Shown one piece after another: positions 1 to 6,770 of a stretch of DNA of 9,675 nt (position 1 is the first letter of the stretch; each line of letters starts with the position of its first letter). The notes beneath the pieces are model-generated. The model was given only the letters and a program-made list of their open reading frames with translations, did not search any database and had not been told where the DNA came from. This DNA is from an uncultured Eggerthellaceae bacterium. Lineage in GTDB: Bacteria; Actinomycetota; Coriobacteriia; Coriobacteriales; Eggerthellaceae. Both the position numbers and the translations under genes were made by a program. Location of the stretch: the NCBI GenBank assembly GCA_946626265.1, contig CAMOUE010000072.1, forward strand, positions 1 through 9,675, read 5' to 3'.

Positions 1-96
1 GTGCTCGTGGTGATCGCGATCCTGGCGATCATGGTGTTCAGGCCACGGCTGCAAGAGCTCTGGGACGCGATAGCCCAGGGCATAAACGGACTGTAG
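1..96 (+). CDS. Flp1-like type IVb pilin, C-terminal part (5' truncated by window edge)
   Basis: The window opens inside a reading frame that runs to TAG at 94-96. Its 31 visible residues form a hydrophobic helix (VLVVIAILAIMVF) followed by a short polar tail (RPRLQELWDAIAQGINGL). This matches the C-terminal half of Flp1-like pilins, small proteins with one transmembrane helix and a short amphipathic end, which are the major subunit of Tad fibres. Three TadE-like genes downstream on the same strand support the reading. The prepilin cleavage site lies outside the window, so the family call rests on helix shape and context only. Another small single-span Tad protein remains possible. Confidence 0.6.
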   Translation: MLVVIAILAIMVFRPRLQELWDAIAQGINGL

Positions 97-362
97 GGAA
101 ACACGTCCGGGCGAAGGCGGGCGCCGGCGCGCCTCGCGGGGCTTCCGCGGCGGGGCCGTTTGCCCGGGCGGCGCCGGAAAGCGGGCAGTCGACGGTCGAG
201 TTCGCCGTCGTCACGGTCGCGTTTCTCGCGGTGACCGTCGCGCTGTCCGCGCTCTGGCACTTGCTGGCCGACGGGGTCTTCGTCGAGCACGCGCTCGCCG
301 TGGCGTCCCACCACATACAAGCGGTCGCGCCGACGACCGTAACGGACATTTTCCTGTACTGA
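60..362 (+). CDS. TadE-like pseudopilin 1, start codon uncertain
   Basis: This frame ends at TGA 360-362 and encodes a clear TadE-type prepilin motif, S-G-Q-S-T-V-E-F-A-V-V, from about base 180. A membrane helix follows (VTVAFLAVTVALSALWHLL), then a short tail ending DIFLY. Cleavage after the Gly would put Glu at +5, as in class III prepilins handled by TadV. Upstream of the motif the frame stays open to the window start but contains no ATG, GTG or TTG. The only near-cognate start is CTG at 60-62, which I used as a nominal start. The coding evidence is firm from about 180 to 362. Either the start is rare or lies upstream of the window, or the sequence carries an error or lesion. TadE pseudopilins are minor membrane subunits needed for Flp pilus assembly. 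Confidence 0.65.
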   Translation: MGRDSPGHKRTVGKHVRAKAGAGAPRGASAAGPFARAAPESGQSTVEFAVVTVAFLAVTVALSALWHLLADGVFVEHALAVASHHIQAVAPTTVTDIFLY

Positions 363-404
363 CCGGCATCTGGTTTCTCAAGCAAGCGAAGGGGGTGCTT
401 TGCG

Positions 405-920
405 GTGCTATCGGACATGAAAGGCGACGAGAGGGGGCAAGCGACGGTCGAGGCGGCGGTTTCCATACCGATCGTCTTCGTGCTCATGCTTTTGCTCATC
501 CAACCGGGCATCGTGCTCTACGACCGTATCGTGATGGGGAACGCGGCCGCCGAAGCCTGCAGGTTGCTTGCCACGAAAAGTGACGCGTTCGGCTCCATGG
601 AGGGCGGATGCGAGGCGTTCGTCAGGCACAGGCTCGCCGCGGTTCCGCCGCACGACTGCTTTCACGTTCACGACGGCGGTTGCACGTGGGACATAGCGAT
701 GGCGGGCGACGAGGCCTCGGATTCGGTGTCGGTGAGCATCGGCAACGAGCTGAGGCCCTTGCCCCTGTTCGACGCTGCGTCGACGCTGCTCGGAATGACG
801 AACGCCTCGGGCAACCTCGAGATACGGGAGACGGTGAGCATGCAGACGCAGCCAAGCTGGGTCTCGTCGTCCGAAATCGGGCTTGCGCCGTCGGAGTGGA
901 TTGGGGCGTGGTCGTCATGA
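405..920 (+). CDS. TadE-like pseudopilin 2
   Basis: A 171-aa membrane-anchored protein. Residues 10-20 read R-G-Q-A-T-V-E-A-A-V-S, the class III prepilin motif with Glu at +5 if cut after Gly11. A hydrophobic helix spans about 19-39, and the rest is predicted extracytoplasmic. Four cysteines lie beyond the helix (52, 69, 85, 93), so disulphide bonding is possible. The GTG start at 405 is preferred because the purine-rich GAAGGGGG at about 388-395 is well placed. ATG 417 is in frame but has a poorer ribosome site. The stop at 918-920 overlaps the next ATG (917-919) as ATGA, which suggests translational coupling with the large TadG-like gene. The likely role is a minor pilin or assembly factor of the Tad pilus. 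Confidence 0.8.
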   Translation: MLSDMKGDERGQATVEAAVSIPIVFVLMLLLIQPGIVLYDRIVMGNAAAEACRLLATKSDAFGSMEGGCEAFVRHRLAAVPPHDCFHVHDGGCTWDIAMAGDEASDSVSVSIGNELRPLPLFDAASTLLGMTNASGNLEIRETVSMQTQPSWVSSSEIGLAPSEWIGAWSS

Positions 921-3115
921 TCTGGTCGAGGTCGAAAGGGCCCGGCGCGCGTCTCGGGTCGCGACCAGGCGCCCGTCGCGCGCGGCCGGGCGACGTTTTC
1001 CGGGACGAGCAGGGGTTCACGACGACGAGCATGGTGCTCTCGCTGCTCATAACGCTCGCCTTGGTGTTCACTGCGGCGCAGGTCTACCGGGTGAATTCCG
1101 CTTCGGCTGCAGTTCAGGACGTGGCCGACGCATGCGCCCTCGCGGCGGAGAACCAGGTTGCCGAATTCATGCTGATCGCGCGGTTCTGCGATGCGGTCGT
1201 TTTGTCCCTCTCGCTCACGGGGCTGGCCGCGATGGGGCTCGGCCTCGCGGCGCTCTGCACCCCGCCGACGGCTCCCCTTTCCGAGGGGCTCATCGACGCG
1301 GGCAGGAGGATCCTCGAGACGAGGAGCTCTTTCTCGAACAAGGCGACCGACGTGCTGAACAAGTACCAGAAGGCGCTGCCGTTCTTCGCCGCGGCGGCCG
1401 CGGCCGGCGTAGCCTCGGCAAACGACGAAGGTTCGGCAGGGTCGCGCTACCTTGGCGCCGCGGTGCTCGTTCCCGCGCAGGCCGACGAAATGAAGATAGA
1501 CGTCGACGACGGGTCCGACGAGCTGATCGAGGACATCGACGAGCGCTCGGACGAGATACGCGAAAACGCCAAGCGCGCCGAGGAGGCTGCGCAGGAGGCG
1601 AACCGCTCGAAGGAGCGCGCCTTCATGCGCGATTGCGGGGACAATCCCTCGTACTGCATGTACGAGCGCGCTGCGAGCCTCGCCGGCCTCGGCGGTTCGG
1701 AGAACCCGCTCTACACGAGCGTCGACGCCTGGTCGTTCGGGGTCGCCCTGCAGCGCGCACGGCATTACTACGCCATGCGCCTGTACTACGAGGGGCCGGA
1801 GGACTATTCGGTGGAAGAGCAGCAACGCTCGTCGTTGCGCGAACGGTTCTACCGCTATGCCGTCGACGAGCTGTCGAGCGGGTACGTCTACGAGGACGAG
1901 AAGACGTTCGACGCGTATTTCCCCCACCTTCCCTCGAACACGCGCGAGATGCGCTTCACCTCCCTGTACACCGACGGCGACTACCCGATCACCGAGGACG
2001 AGGAAGGAGTTCTCACGATGCATGGATGGACGGGCTGCCCTGTCGTTGCCGAGCTTCCCGTCATCGGGTACGGCTCGATCGCCTACATGGAGGAAGCCGG
2101 CCTTCCCACCTGCCCCGTCTGCGGGTTCACGGCTGCGAGCCTCGGGCGGGTCGCCGCGGCCTCGTCGTCGATCGAGAACGGCTTCGAATACCATTACGAG
2201 GCCGTGGCCGACGAGGCGTTTCTCTACGAGAAGGCGCGCGATGAGGCGGCAAAGCCCACGGAAGACGTGAAAAGCGAGGTCGGCTCCCTGCTCGAGCAGC
2301 TGATCGAAGCTGCGAAGGCGGCTGCGGACAAGCGCATAGACCCGTCTCCTCCCGGCAAGTTCGGGGCGGTCGCCTTCGTCGTGAACGCGGGGTCGACGCC
2401 TGCGGCCGGAGGGTTCGCGAACGGGTTCGTGTCTGCGGGCGGTGCGCTCGGCCCGCGCGCGGCCGTTTCGGCGTCGACGCTCGTAGACGAGGGGACGTCG
2501 GAGGGAAAGAGTGCCGTGAACTCCGCCCTCGATGGCCTGAGGGAGAACGGCGGCGCGGTGATCGGCGCTGCGGGAATCGTTCTCGACGCCTGGTCGTGGA
2601 TGCTCGTGGCGTACGGCGAAGGCCAGGACGCCCTCGTGGGCGGAATCGAGCAGGGCCTCAACGCGCTCCCGCTCGTCGGGGCGAGCGGGCTCGGGACGTG
2701 GGCGTCCGAGAAGCTGACGGACGCGATAGACGCCGTAGGGCTCCAGCCGGCTGAGGTCGGGGCGCTCAAGCCGGCGCTTGTGAACTCGGGCCATGTCGCG
2801 GCGCGCGGCGAGGGCGGTTTCGCGTCGGGGTACCTATCGGTCAAGAAGACCGTCGTAGCCCACCCCCTCGCCTCGACCGACTTGTTCTCCGCGTTGCTCG
2901 CCGATGCGGAGCGCGAGGCCGCATCGAGGATCGAGGGCCTTGGCGATTCCATAGAGGTCGCCTCCATCGAGCTCACGGACGCCGGCCCTTCCATTCCGAT
3001 AACCATTCCCCTCCCGCCGGAGGTGAAGCAGCGCGCAATCGGCTCGTTGTCGGAGCTGTTCGGCAGGCTGGAGTCGTACCACGTCGAGACGTCGGGGGTG
3101 CGCGTATGGGAGTGA
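917..3115 (+). CDS. Large TadG-like pilus-assembly protein (732 aa)
   Basis: The start is ATG 917, sharing ATGA with the preceding stop; the longer upstream reading frame is a shadow of that gene. Residues 30-60 read D-E-Q-G-F-T-T-T-S-M-V and then a membrane helix, followed by A-A-V-Q-D-V-A-D-A-C-A-L-A-A. This is the usual layout of TadG/TadE-like N-termini, but the position equivalent to Glu+5 is Ser. Further hydrophobic stretches lie at about 86-116 and 154-168. Residues 195-235 are acidic/basic and coiled-coil-like. A C-P-V-C-G motif is at 399-403, with other cysteines at 240, 247 and 374. The C-terminal half is Gly/Ala-rich with several weakly hydrophobic patches. I recognise no enzyme domain and no clear von Willebrand MIDAS motif. 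It is probably a surface-exposed or periplasm-like component of the Tad machine; the exact function is unknown. Confidence 0.7.
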   Translation: MIWSRSKGPGARLGSRPGARRARPGDVFRDEQGFTTTSMVLSLLITLALVFTAAQVYRVNSASAAVQDVADACALAAENQVAEFMLIARFCDAVVLSLSLTGLAAMGLGLAALCTPPTAPLSEGLIDAGRRILETRSSFSNKATDVLNKYQKALPFFAAAAAAGVASANDEGSAGSRYLGAAVLVPAQADEMKIDVDDGSDELIEDIDERSDEIRENAKRAEEAAQEANRSKERAFMRDCGDNPSYCMYERAASLAGLGGSENPLYTSVDAWSFGVALQRARHYYAMRLYYEGPEDYSVEEQQRSSLRERFYRYAVDELSSGYVYEDEKTFDAYFPHLPSNTREMRFTSLYTDGDYPITEDEEGVLTMHGWTGCPVVAELPVIGYGSIAYMEEAGLPTCPVCGFTAASLGRVAAASSSIENGFEYHYEAVADEAFLYEKARDEAAKPTEDVKSEVGSLLEQLIEAAKAAADKRIDPSPPGKFGAVAFVVNAGSTPAAGGFANGFVSAGGALGPRAAVSASTLVDEGTSEGKSAVNSALDGLRENGGAVIGAAGIVLDAWSWMLVAYGEGQDALVGGIEQGLNALPLVGASGLGTWASEKLTDAIDAVGLQPAEVGALKPALVNSGHVAARGEGGFASGYLSVKKTVVAHPLASTDLFSALLADAEREAASRIEGLGDSIEVASIELTDAGPSIPITIPLPPEVKQRAIGSLSELFGRLESYHVETSGVRVWE

Positions 3116-3609
3116 TGGCACGAAGGCGTCCCGCGAGCGCGAAGGCGGGCCCGAAGGGCTTCGGGCGGCGCCGGGGCCGAGTTGCCGTGGGCGACCAGCG
3201 CGGGCAGATGACCGTGGAGCTCGCCGCCGCCTTCCCGGTCCTCATAGTCGTCGCCGTGATCGCCGTGAACTCGTGCACGTTCTTTTACGAATGCGCCGTG
3301 TTCGACCGCGTCGCAAGCGAGGCGGTGCGCGTGCATGCGGCAGCCCCCGCGTACGGGCAGTCCTCAGGGACGGCCTGTGCGTCCATCGAGCAGGCGCTGC
3401 TCTCCGAGCTCGACGCCCCGAACGTAGCCATCGGCGTGTCGCACGGCGTCGTGGGCGCGGATTTCGACAAGTACACGGCGACGCTCGAGTACTACCCAAC
3501 GCTGTTCGGCATGGGATTGCGCCCGGAGGTCTTCGGGGTCGCGCTTCCCCATCTGACGCACGAGGTGTCGTTGACGGTCGATACGTACAAGGCGGGGGTC
3601 GTGATATGA
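3106..3609 (+). CDS. TadE-like pseudopilin 3
   Basis: A 167-aa protein with an Arg/Lys-rich cytoplasmic leader (residues 1-32). The prepilin motif R-G-Q-M-T-V-E-L-A-A-A-F at 32-43 puts Glu38 at +5 after Gly33. A membrane helix spans about 39-60, and a predicted extracytoplasmic domain carries Cys63 and Cys91. It overlaps the end of the large TadG-like gene by 10 bases. ATG 3106 follows GGGGGT at a good distance. ATG 3115 is in frame, overlaps the upstream TGA, and is the alternative start. The stop at 3607-3609 overlaps the next ATG as ATGA. It has the same architecture as the two TadE-like genes upstream but is diverged outside the motif, so the three are probably distinct subunits rather than recent duplicates. 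Confidence 0.8.
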   Translation: MGVMARRRPASAKAGPKGFGRRRGRVAVGDQRGQMTVELAAAFPVLIVVAVIAVNSCTFFYECAVFDRVASEAVRVHAAAPAYGQSSGTACASIEQALLSELDAPNVAIGVSHGVVGADFDKYTATLEYYPTLFGMGLRPEVFGVALPHLTHEVSLTVDTYKAGVVI

Positions 3610-4121
3610 ACGAGCTGACGAGACGTCGTGTGACGGCGTTTGCCATCGTGGGGGCGCTCATCGGGGCCGTGCCCCTGATGGGGGCGGTCGTCGACGCGAT
3701 CGAGAAGGGCTCTCGCGGCGCAGGGCACATGGCGGGCGCCGCTTACGGCGTCGACGTGCAAGGCGTGCTCGGCGCTCACGACCCGGTTTCCGGGATGGAG
3801 GCCTTGGACGAAATGCTTTCAGCGGCGGCCGCCGACGTGCCCGACTCGCTCTCGCGGGAGGCGGTCGTGCTCCCCGGCGCGCGCGAGGTGCGCCTGGCGT
3901 CCGACGTCGACGTGCTCGGCTACGTGGTCGACCGGCCCGTCTCGACGGTGGAGCAGTCGCTGCGCGACGCCATGGAGCGGAAGGGATGGACTGCGATTCC
4001 CCTCGGGGGCATTGACGGGTACACGTTTGTGAAACAGGAAGGAGAGTGGGTATGGATACTCGCGACATGCGACGAGGTCGGCTCGTCGACGAGCGTCACG
4101 CTGAGGTGCCGGCATCGATGA
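3606..4121 (+). CDS. Membrane-anchored or exported protein of unknown family in the Tad operon
   Basis: A 171-aa protein I do not recognise. ATG 3606 overlaps the previous stop as ATGA, with the purine run GGCGGGGG just upstream. Residues 1-9 are basic (NELTRRR) and 10-29 are hydrophobic (AFAIVGALIGAVPLMGAVV), giving a signal anchor or uncleaved signal peptide; no lipobox cysteine is present. The remainder is a soluble domain with two cysteines (155, 168). Its C-terminal part (about 95-171) looks like a compact alpha/beta domain with an aromatic strand pair (GYTFVKQEGEWVWILATC). Tight coupling to TadE-like 3 suggests it works at the membrane with the pilus machine. The product is otherwise hypothetical. 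Confidence 0.7.
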   Translation: MNELTRRRVTAFAIVGALIGAVPLMGAVVDAIEKGSRGAGHMAGAAYGVDVQGVLGAHDPVSGMEALDEMLSAAAADVPDSLSREAVVLPGAREVRLASDVDVLGYVVDRPVSTVEQSLRDAMERKGWTAIPLGGIDGYTFVKQEGEWVWILATCDEVGSSTSVTLRCRHR

Positions 4122-4420
4122 CGCTCGAGGTTGCAGACGGGGTCCTCTCGAGGCTGCGGGGCTTGCTCGGAAAGAGGGGATACAGGGGGATGCTCCTGCT
4201 GACGCGGTGCAACGACATCCACACGTTCGGGATGAGCGAGCCGATCGACGTCGCGTTCGTGACGCACGACGGACGCGTCACCGCCTCGTACTGCAAGGTG
4301 CCCCCGCGTTGCCGCCTGCGCTCGTCCGACGCCGTGGCAACCCTCGAGCGACGGGCGTCGTCCGACCCGTGGTTCGCCTGCGGCGATTCGATATCGGGGC
4401 TGAAGGTGGGCAATCGGTGA
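4118..4420 (+). CDS. DUF192 family protein
   Basis: A 100-aa reading from ATG 4118. The line R-L-R-G-L-L-G-K-R (12-20), then G-M-L-L-L, H-T-F-G-M-S-E-P-I-D-V-A-F-V (35-48), D-G-R-V and a C-terminal A-C-G-D-S-I is the DUF192 core pattern. DUF192 proteins are small beta-rich proteins of unknown biochemical role, often exported, but this copy has no visible signal peptide. ATG 4118 is chosen because it forms ATGA with the previous stop, as at two other junctions in the operon, and TGAGGTG sits 9 bases upstream. An alternative ATG at 4052 follows a stronger ribosome site (AGGAAGGAG, 4036-4044) but would overlap the upstream gene by 70 bases; ATG 4067 is another option. Cysteines at 31, 59, 65 and 88 are more numerous than I would expect for the family. 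Confidence 0.8.
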   Translation: MTLEVADGVLSRLRGLLGKRGYRGMLLLTRCNDIHTFGMSEPIDVAFVTHDGRVTASYCKVPPRCRLRSSDAVATLERRASSDPWFACGDSISGLKVGNR

Positions 4421-4505
4421 GGGTGCACCCGGGAGTGCTCGCCGCCCATGCGCGGCCATGCATGGCGCTTTCGGTTACAGCTGATGGGGAAAGGGAGGAT
4501 GCCTT
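4421..4505 (+). repeat. Intergenic spacer with two perfect palindromes
   Basis: This 85-base gap separates the DUF192 and zinc-ribbon genes. It contains GGGTGCACCC at 4421-4430 and GCCATGCATGGC at 4455-4466, both perfect dyads. Neither is followed by a T-tract, so they do not look like intrinsic terminators. A strong ribosome site (GGGAAAGGGAGG) ends the spacer. The palindromes could be operator-like or RNA-folding elements, but nothing in the sequence decides this. Confidence 0.4.
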
Positions 4506-4763
4506 ATGAAGAAATGCCCGATATGCGGGGCGATCGCCTTCGACGACGCGCGTACCTGTTACGGGTGCTTGCACGAGTTCGGCTCAGGTGACGGGCGCCT
4601 GGACGCGCTCGGGACGGCGGGCGGACACGACGACGCCCCCGTCGCGTTAGATGCGGACGGGGGCGCGCCGGCGTTTCTGGTCAAGTTCGTTCCCGTCGAG
4701 GAGGCGGGGCGCATGACATGGTCATGCGAGGTGCGCGCGCTTGCGAAGGGCGAGGCTACTTGA
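4506..4763 (+). CDS. Small double-CxxC zinc-ribbon protein
   Basis: An 85-aa protein starting at an ATG behind GGGAGG. Residues 4-24 read C-P-I-C-G...C-Y-G-C-L-H-E-F, two CxxC knuckles (Cys4, 7, 18, 21) that should bind one zinc as a rubredoxin-like ribbon. A low-complexity Asp/Gly/Ala linker follows, then a short beta-rich C-terminus (AFLVKFVPVEEAGRMTWSCEV). Such small ribbons usually mediate protein or nucleic-acid contacts; no specific role can be read here. It is the last + strand gene of the Tad-linked cluster. Its TGA (4761-4763) lies inside the end of the opposing modE-like gene, so the two genes overlap tail to tail by 8 bases. A perfect 10-bp inverted repeat lies within the linker codons. 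Confidence 0.75.
   Translation: MKKCPICGAIAFDDARTCYGCLHEFGSGDGRLDALGTAGGHDDAPVALDADGGAPAFLVKFVPVEEAGRMTWSCEVRALAKGEAT
4634..4665 (+). repeat. Intragenic GC-rich hairpin in the zinc-ribbon gene
   Basis: CGCCCCCGTC (4634-4643) is exactly complementary to GACGGGGGCG (4656-4665), with a 12-base loop between them. There is no T-run after it, so it is not a standard terminator. It encodes the A-P-V-A-L-D-A-D-G-G-A linker, where codon choice is free enough for such a stem to arise by composition. A role in mRNA stability or pausing is possible but unproven. Confidence 0.5.
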
Positions 4764-5103
4764 AGATCTTGGCGAATTCGTCTTCGGCGATCTCCTGGAG
4801 CTTCTTGTCGATTTTCAAGTAGGCGTCGAGCAGTTTGTCGCCGTCCTCCGTCAGCGTCGAGCCGTGGGCGCCGTCGCGGTCGAGCAGCTGCATGTCGAGC
4901 GCGGCTTCCGTTTCCTTGATGATGCGCCAGGCCTTGCTGTAGGCCATCTTCATGCTCTTGGCGGCCGCGTTGAGCGAGCCCATCTCTCGCACGCCCAGGC
5001 AGAGGTTGGCCACGCCGCGGCCGAATTGGGAATTGCTGTTGGAGTCCTCGCTCGAGACTGCAAGCCGGATGATCGGCTTCAGGCCCTTGCCTTCCTTGCT
5101 CAT
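4756..5103 (-). CDS. ModE-like winged helix-turn-helix regulator, DNA-binding domain only
   Basis: A 115-aa protein. Residues 40-66 read E-M-G-S-L-N-A-A-A-K-S-M-K-M-A-Y-S-K-A-W-R-I-I-K, the hallmark of the ModE N-terminal (LysR-like) helix-turn-helix. A wing follows at about 70-88 (M-Q-L-L-D-R...S-T-L-T-E-D-G), then a C-terminal helix that usually dimerises. No molybdate-binding (TOBE/Mop) domain follows, so a ligand cannot be inferred. One-domain ModE-like proteins probably act as repressors or need another sensor. ATG 5103 has AGGT about 5 bases upstream. The gene lies 69 bases downstream of thrC on the same strand, but also has its own -10 in the gap. Its target is unknown; autoregulation is plausible given the flanking dyads. 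Confidence 0.8.
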   Translation of the reverse strand: MSKEGKGLKPIIRLAVSSEDSNSNSQFGRGVANLCLGVREMGSLNAAAKSMKMAYSKAWRIIKETEAALDMQLLDRDGAHGSTLTEDGDKLLDAYLKIDKKLQEIAEDEFAKIFK

Positions 5104-5124
5104 GGTTACCTCGCTTCTCGCTTG

Positions 5125-5164
5125 ATGCTACAGCATAGATTATAACAATGAGAATATAATTCTC
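5125..5164 (-). promoter_or_regulatory. Promoter of the modE-like gene with two dyads
   Basis: On the minus strand a perfect -10, TATAAT, lies at 5139-5144. No TTGACA-like -35 stands 16-18 bases upstream. Instead GAGAAT-TAT-ATTCTC, a perfect 15-base palindrome, occupies 5150-5164, covering most of the -35/spacer region. A second dyad, ATGCT-AC-AGCAT (5125-5136), lies at the expected transcription start. A strong -10, a weak -35 and a dyad on each side suggest a regulated promoter, perhaps bound by the ModE-like protein itself (inference). The AT-rich palindrome does not resemble an intrinsic terminator for thrC because its stem has too little GC. Confidence 0.55.
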
Positions 5165-5172
5165 GAGTTGGA

Positions 5173-6729
5173 TTATTTTGTCTGCTGCTCAAGAAACGTG
5201 CGAACCGCCGAAGAGATCGCCTGCTTGTTCCCGTCGATCACCTCGGTGAAGCGAATCGGCAAATCGTCGAGCTCCGCCAGCCCGGCGGGAATGCCCTCGA
5301 CTCCCGTCTCGTCGGCGATGAGCCTGTTGAGGGCGCAGCCGGTGAGGGATGCGGCCTCTTCGGGAAGGGGGTCTGCCAGGGCTATGCCATGCAAGGCCTT
5401 GTAGACGTTGTTGCCGAACTTCGCCCAATGGGCGGTCGAGGCGACGACGACGGGAACGCCGTCCTCGCGGAGCGTCTCGGCGACCTTGTAGGCGACCGCG
5501 GTGTGCGGGTCCATGAGGTAGCCCTCGGCGTCGAAGACCTCCTTGATCGTGGCGAGGCAGGTCTCGTTGTCGACTGAGTCGGCGGCGTAGAGCTCGCGCA
5601 TCTTGGCGAACGTGTCGCGATCGACCTTGAAGCCGCGCTTCTCGCGGAGGTCGGCCATCCATTGGACTATGGTCTGCGGATTCCGGTCGGTCAGCTCGAA
5701 GAGCTGGCGCTCGAGGTTCGACGACACGAGGATGTCCATCGAGGGCGAAGGCGTCTTGACGAACTGGCGCTCGGAGATGTCGTACGTGCCCGTGTTGATG
5801 AAGTCGGTCAGGACGCGGTTTTCGTTGGAGGCGCACAAGAGCCTCCTGATGGGCGTGCCCATGCGCCGCGCGTAGTACGCCGCGAGGATGTTGCCGAAGT
5901 TGCCCGTCGGGACGCAGACGTCGATGACGTCGCCGCGCTCCACCTTGCCGTTCGCCACCATCTCGGCGTATGCCGACACGTAGTAGACGATTTGGGGCAT
6001 GAGGCGCCCCCAGTTGATCGAGTTCGCGCTCGACAGCGCGACGTGGTAGCGGTCGTGCAGCTCCGCGGCGAACGCATCGTCGTTGAACACGTTCTTCGCG
6101 CCCGTCTGGCAGTCGTCGAAGTTGCCGCGCACGCCCCAGACGGTCACGTTCCCGCCGCGCTGGGTCGCCATCTGCTTGAATTGGATGTCGCTCACGCCGC
6201 CGTCGGGATACATGACGCCGATAGAGATTCCCTCGACGTCGCGGAAGCCCTCGAGCGCGGCCTTGCCCGTGTCGCCCGACGTGGCGACCAGGATCATGTG
6301 CGTGTCGTCGAGCTGCCCCCTGTCGCGCAGCTCCGCAGCGCTGACGCTGAAGAACCGGGGCAGGCACTGGAGCGCCATGTCCTTGAACGCGCTCGTCGGC
6401 CCGTGCCAGAGCTCGAGCATGTGGATATCGCCCGAGAGCGAGGTGATCGGGCAGATGGCGGCGGAGTCGAACTGGTCGCCGTAAGCCCCCTCCGTAATCT
6501 TCGCGATCTGGTCGTCGGTCAGATCGACGTCGAAGCGCCGGTAGATCGCGGCGGCGCGCTGGGCGTAGGGAAGCTCCGCAAGCGCGCAGATCTCGTCGAG
6601 CGCGAGTTCGGGAATCTTCTCGGGAACGTACAAGCCGCCCCCTTGGGCCAGGCCGTCGACGACGGCTTCGGTGAAGGAGACGGGGCGCTCGCCTGCGCCG
6701 CGGGTGTCGATGTAGCGGTTGTCGGACAT
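5173..6729 (-). CDS. thrC: Threonine synthase
   Basis: A 518-aa PLP enzyme that converts O-phosphohomoserine to threonine and phosphate, the last step of threonine synthesis, in the cytoplasm. The N-terminal threonine-synthase domain is seen as Y-I-D-T-R-G...V-S-F-T-E-A-V-V-D-G-L-A-Q-G-G-G-L-Y-V-P (6-36). The PLP lysine is Lys116 in H-G-P-T-S-A-F-K-D-M-A. The A-T-S-G-D-T-G-K-A-A motif (149-158), S-A-N-S-I-N-W-G-R (234-242) and V-P-T-G-N-F-G-N (273-280) are all intact. Length and motifs fit the E. coli/yeast-type subfamily. ATG 6729 is chosen because the family's N-terminus begins there and AGGCG lies just upstream; the 37 codons before it are intergenic. It is transcribed away from the metal-regulator gene and followed by the modE-like gene. 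Confidence 0.95.
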   Translation of the reverse strand: MSDNRYIDTRGAGERPVSFTEAVVDGLAQGGGLYVPEKIPELALDEICALAELPYAQRAAAIYRRFDVDLTDDQIAKITEGAYGDQFDSAAICPITSLSGDIHMLELWHGPTSAFKDMALQCLPRFFSVSAAELRDRGQLDDTHMILVATSGDTGKAALEGFRDVEGISIGVMYPDGGVSDIQFKQMATQRGGNVTVWGVRGNFDDCQTGAKNVFNDDAFAAELHDRYHVALSSANSINWGRLMPQIVYYVSAYAEMVANGKVERGDVIDVCVPTGNFGNILAAYYARRMGTPIRRLLCASNENRVLTDFINTGTYDISERQFVKTPSPSMDILVSSNLERQLFELTDRNPQTIVQWMADLREKRGFKVDRDTFAKMRELYAADSVDNETCLATIKEVFDAEGYLMDPHTAVAYKVAETLREDGVPVVVASTAHWAKFGNNVYKALHGIALADPLPEEAASLTGCALNRLIADETGVEGIPAGLAELDDLPIRFTEVIDGNKQAISSAVRTFLEQQTK

Positions 6730-6764
6730 GGTCGCCTGCTTTCTCGATGATTGCGAACCGTTTA

Positions 6765-6770
6765 AGTATA
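6765..6770 (-). promoter_or_regulatory. Candidate -10 box of thrC
   Basis: TATACT on the minus strand lies about 36 bases upstream of the thrC ATG, inside a short AT-rich patch in GC-rich surroundings. The best -35 at 17 bases (GGGTTC) is poor, so only the -10 is supported. It would give a leader of about 28 bases with no room for a riboswitch or attenuator. Confidence 0.4.

Noticed and set aside
96..102. GGGAAAC, a classical -1 slippery heptamer in the phase that would shift the Flp frame into the TadE frame
   Set aside because: It begins at the last base of the Flp stop codon, so ribosomes would terminate before decoding it; read-through would be needed as well.
883..2244. Long + strand frame (453 aa) overlapping the TadG-like gene
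   Set aside because: It is Arg/Gly/His-rich with no domain pattern and no ribosome site, typical of an out-of-phase reading of GC-rich coding DNA.
668..2794. Long open minus-strand frame opposite the TadG-like gene
   Set aside because: High GC gives long antisense frames; it is Arg-rich without domains, while the + strand frame has membrane helices and coupled starts.
5662..6750. Long frame antisense to thrC
   Set aside because: thrC is certain from its motifs; the antisense frame is a compositional shadow rich in Val, Arg and Asp.
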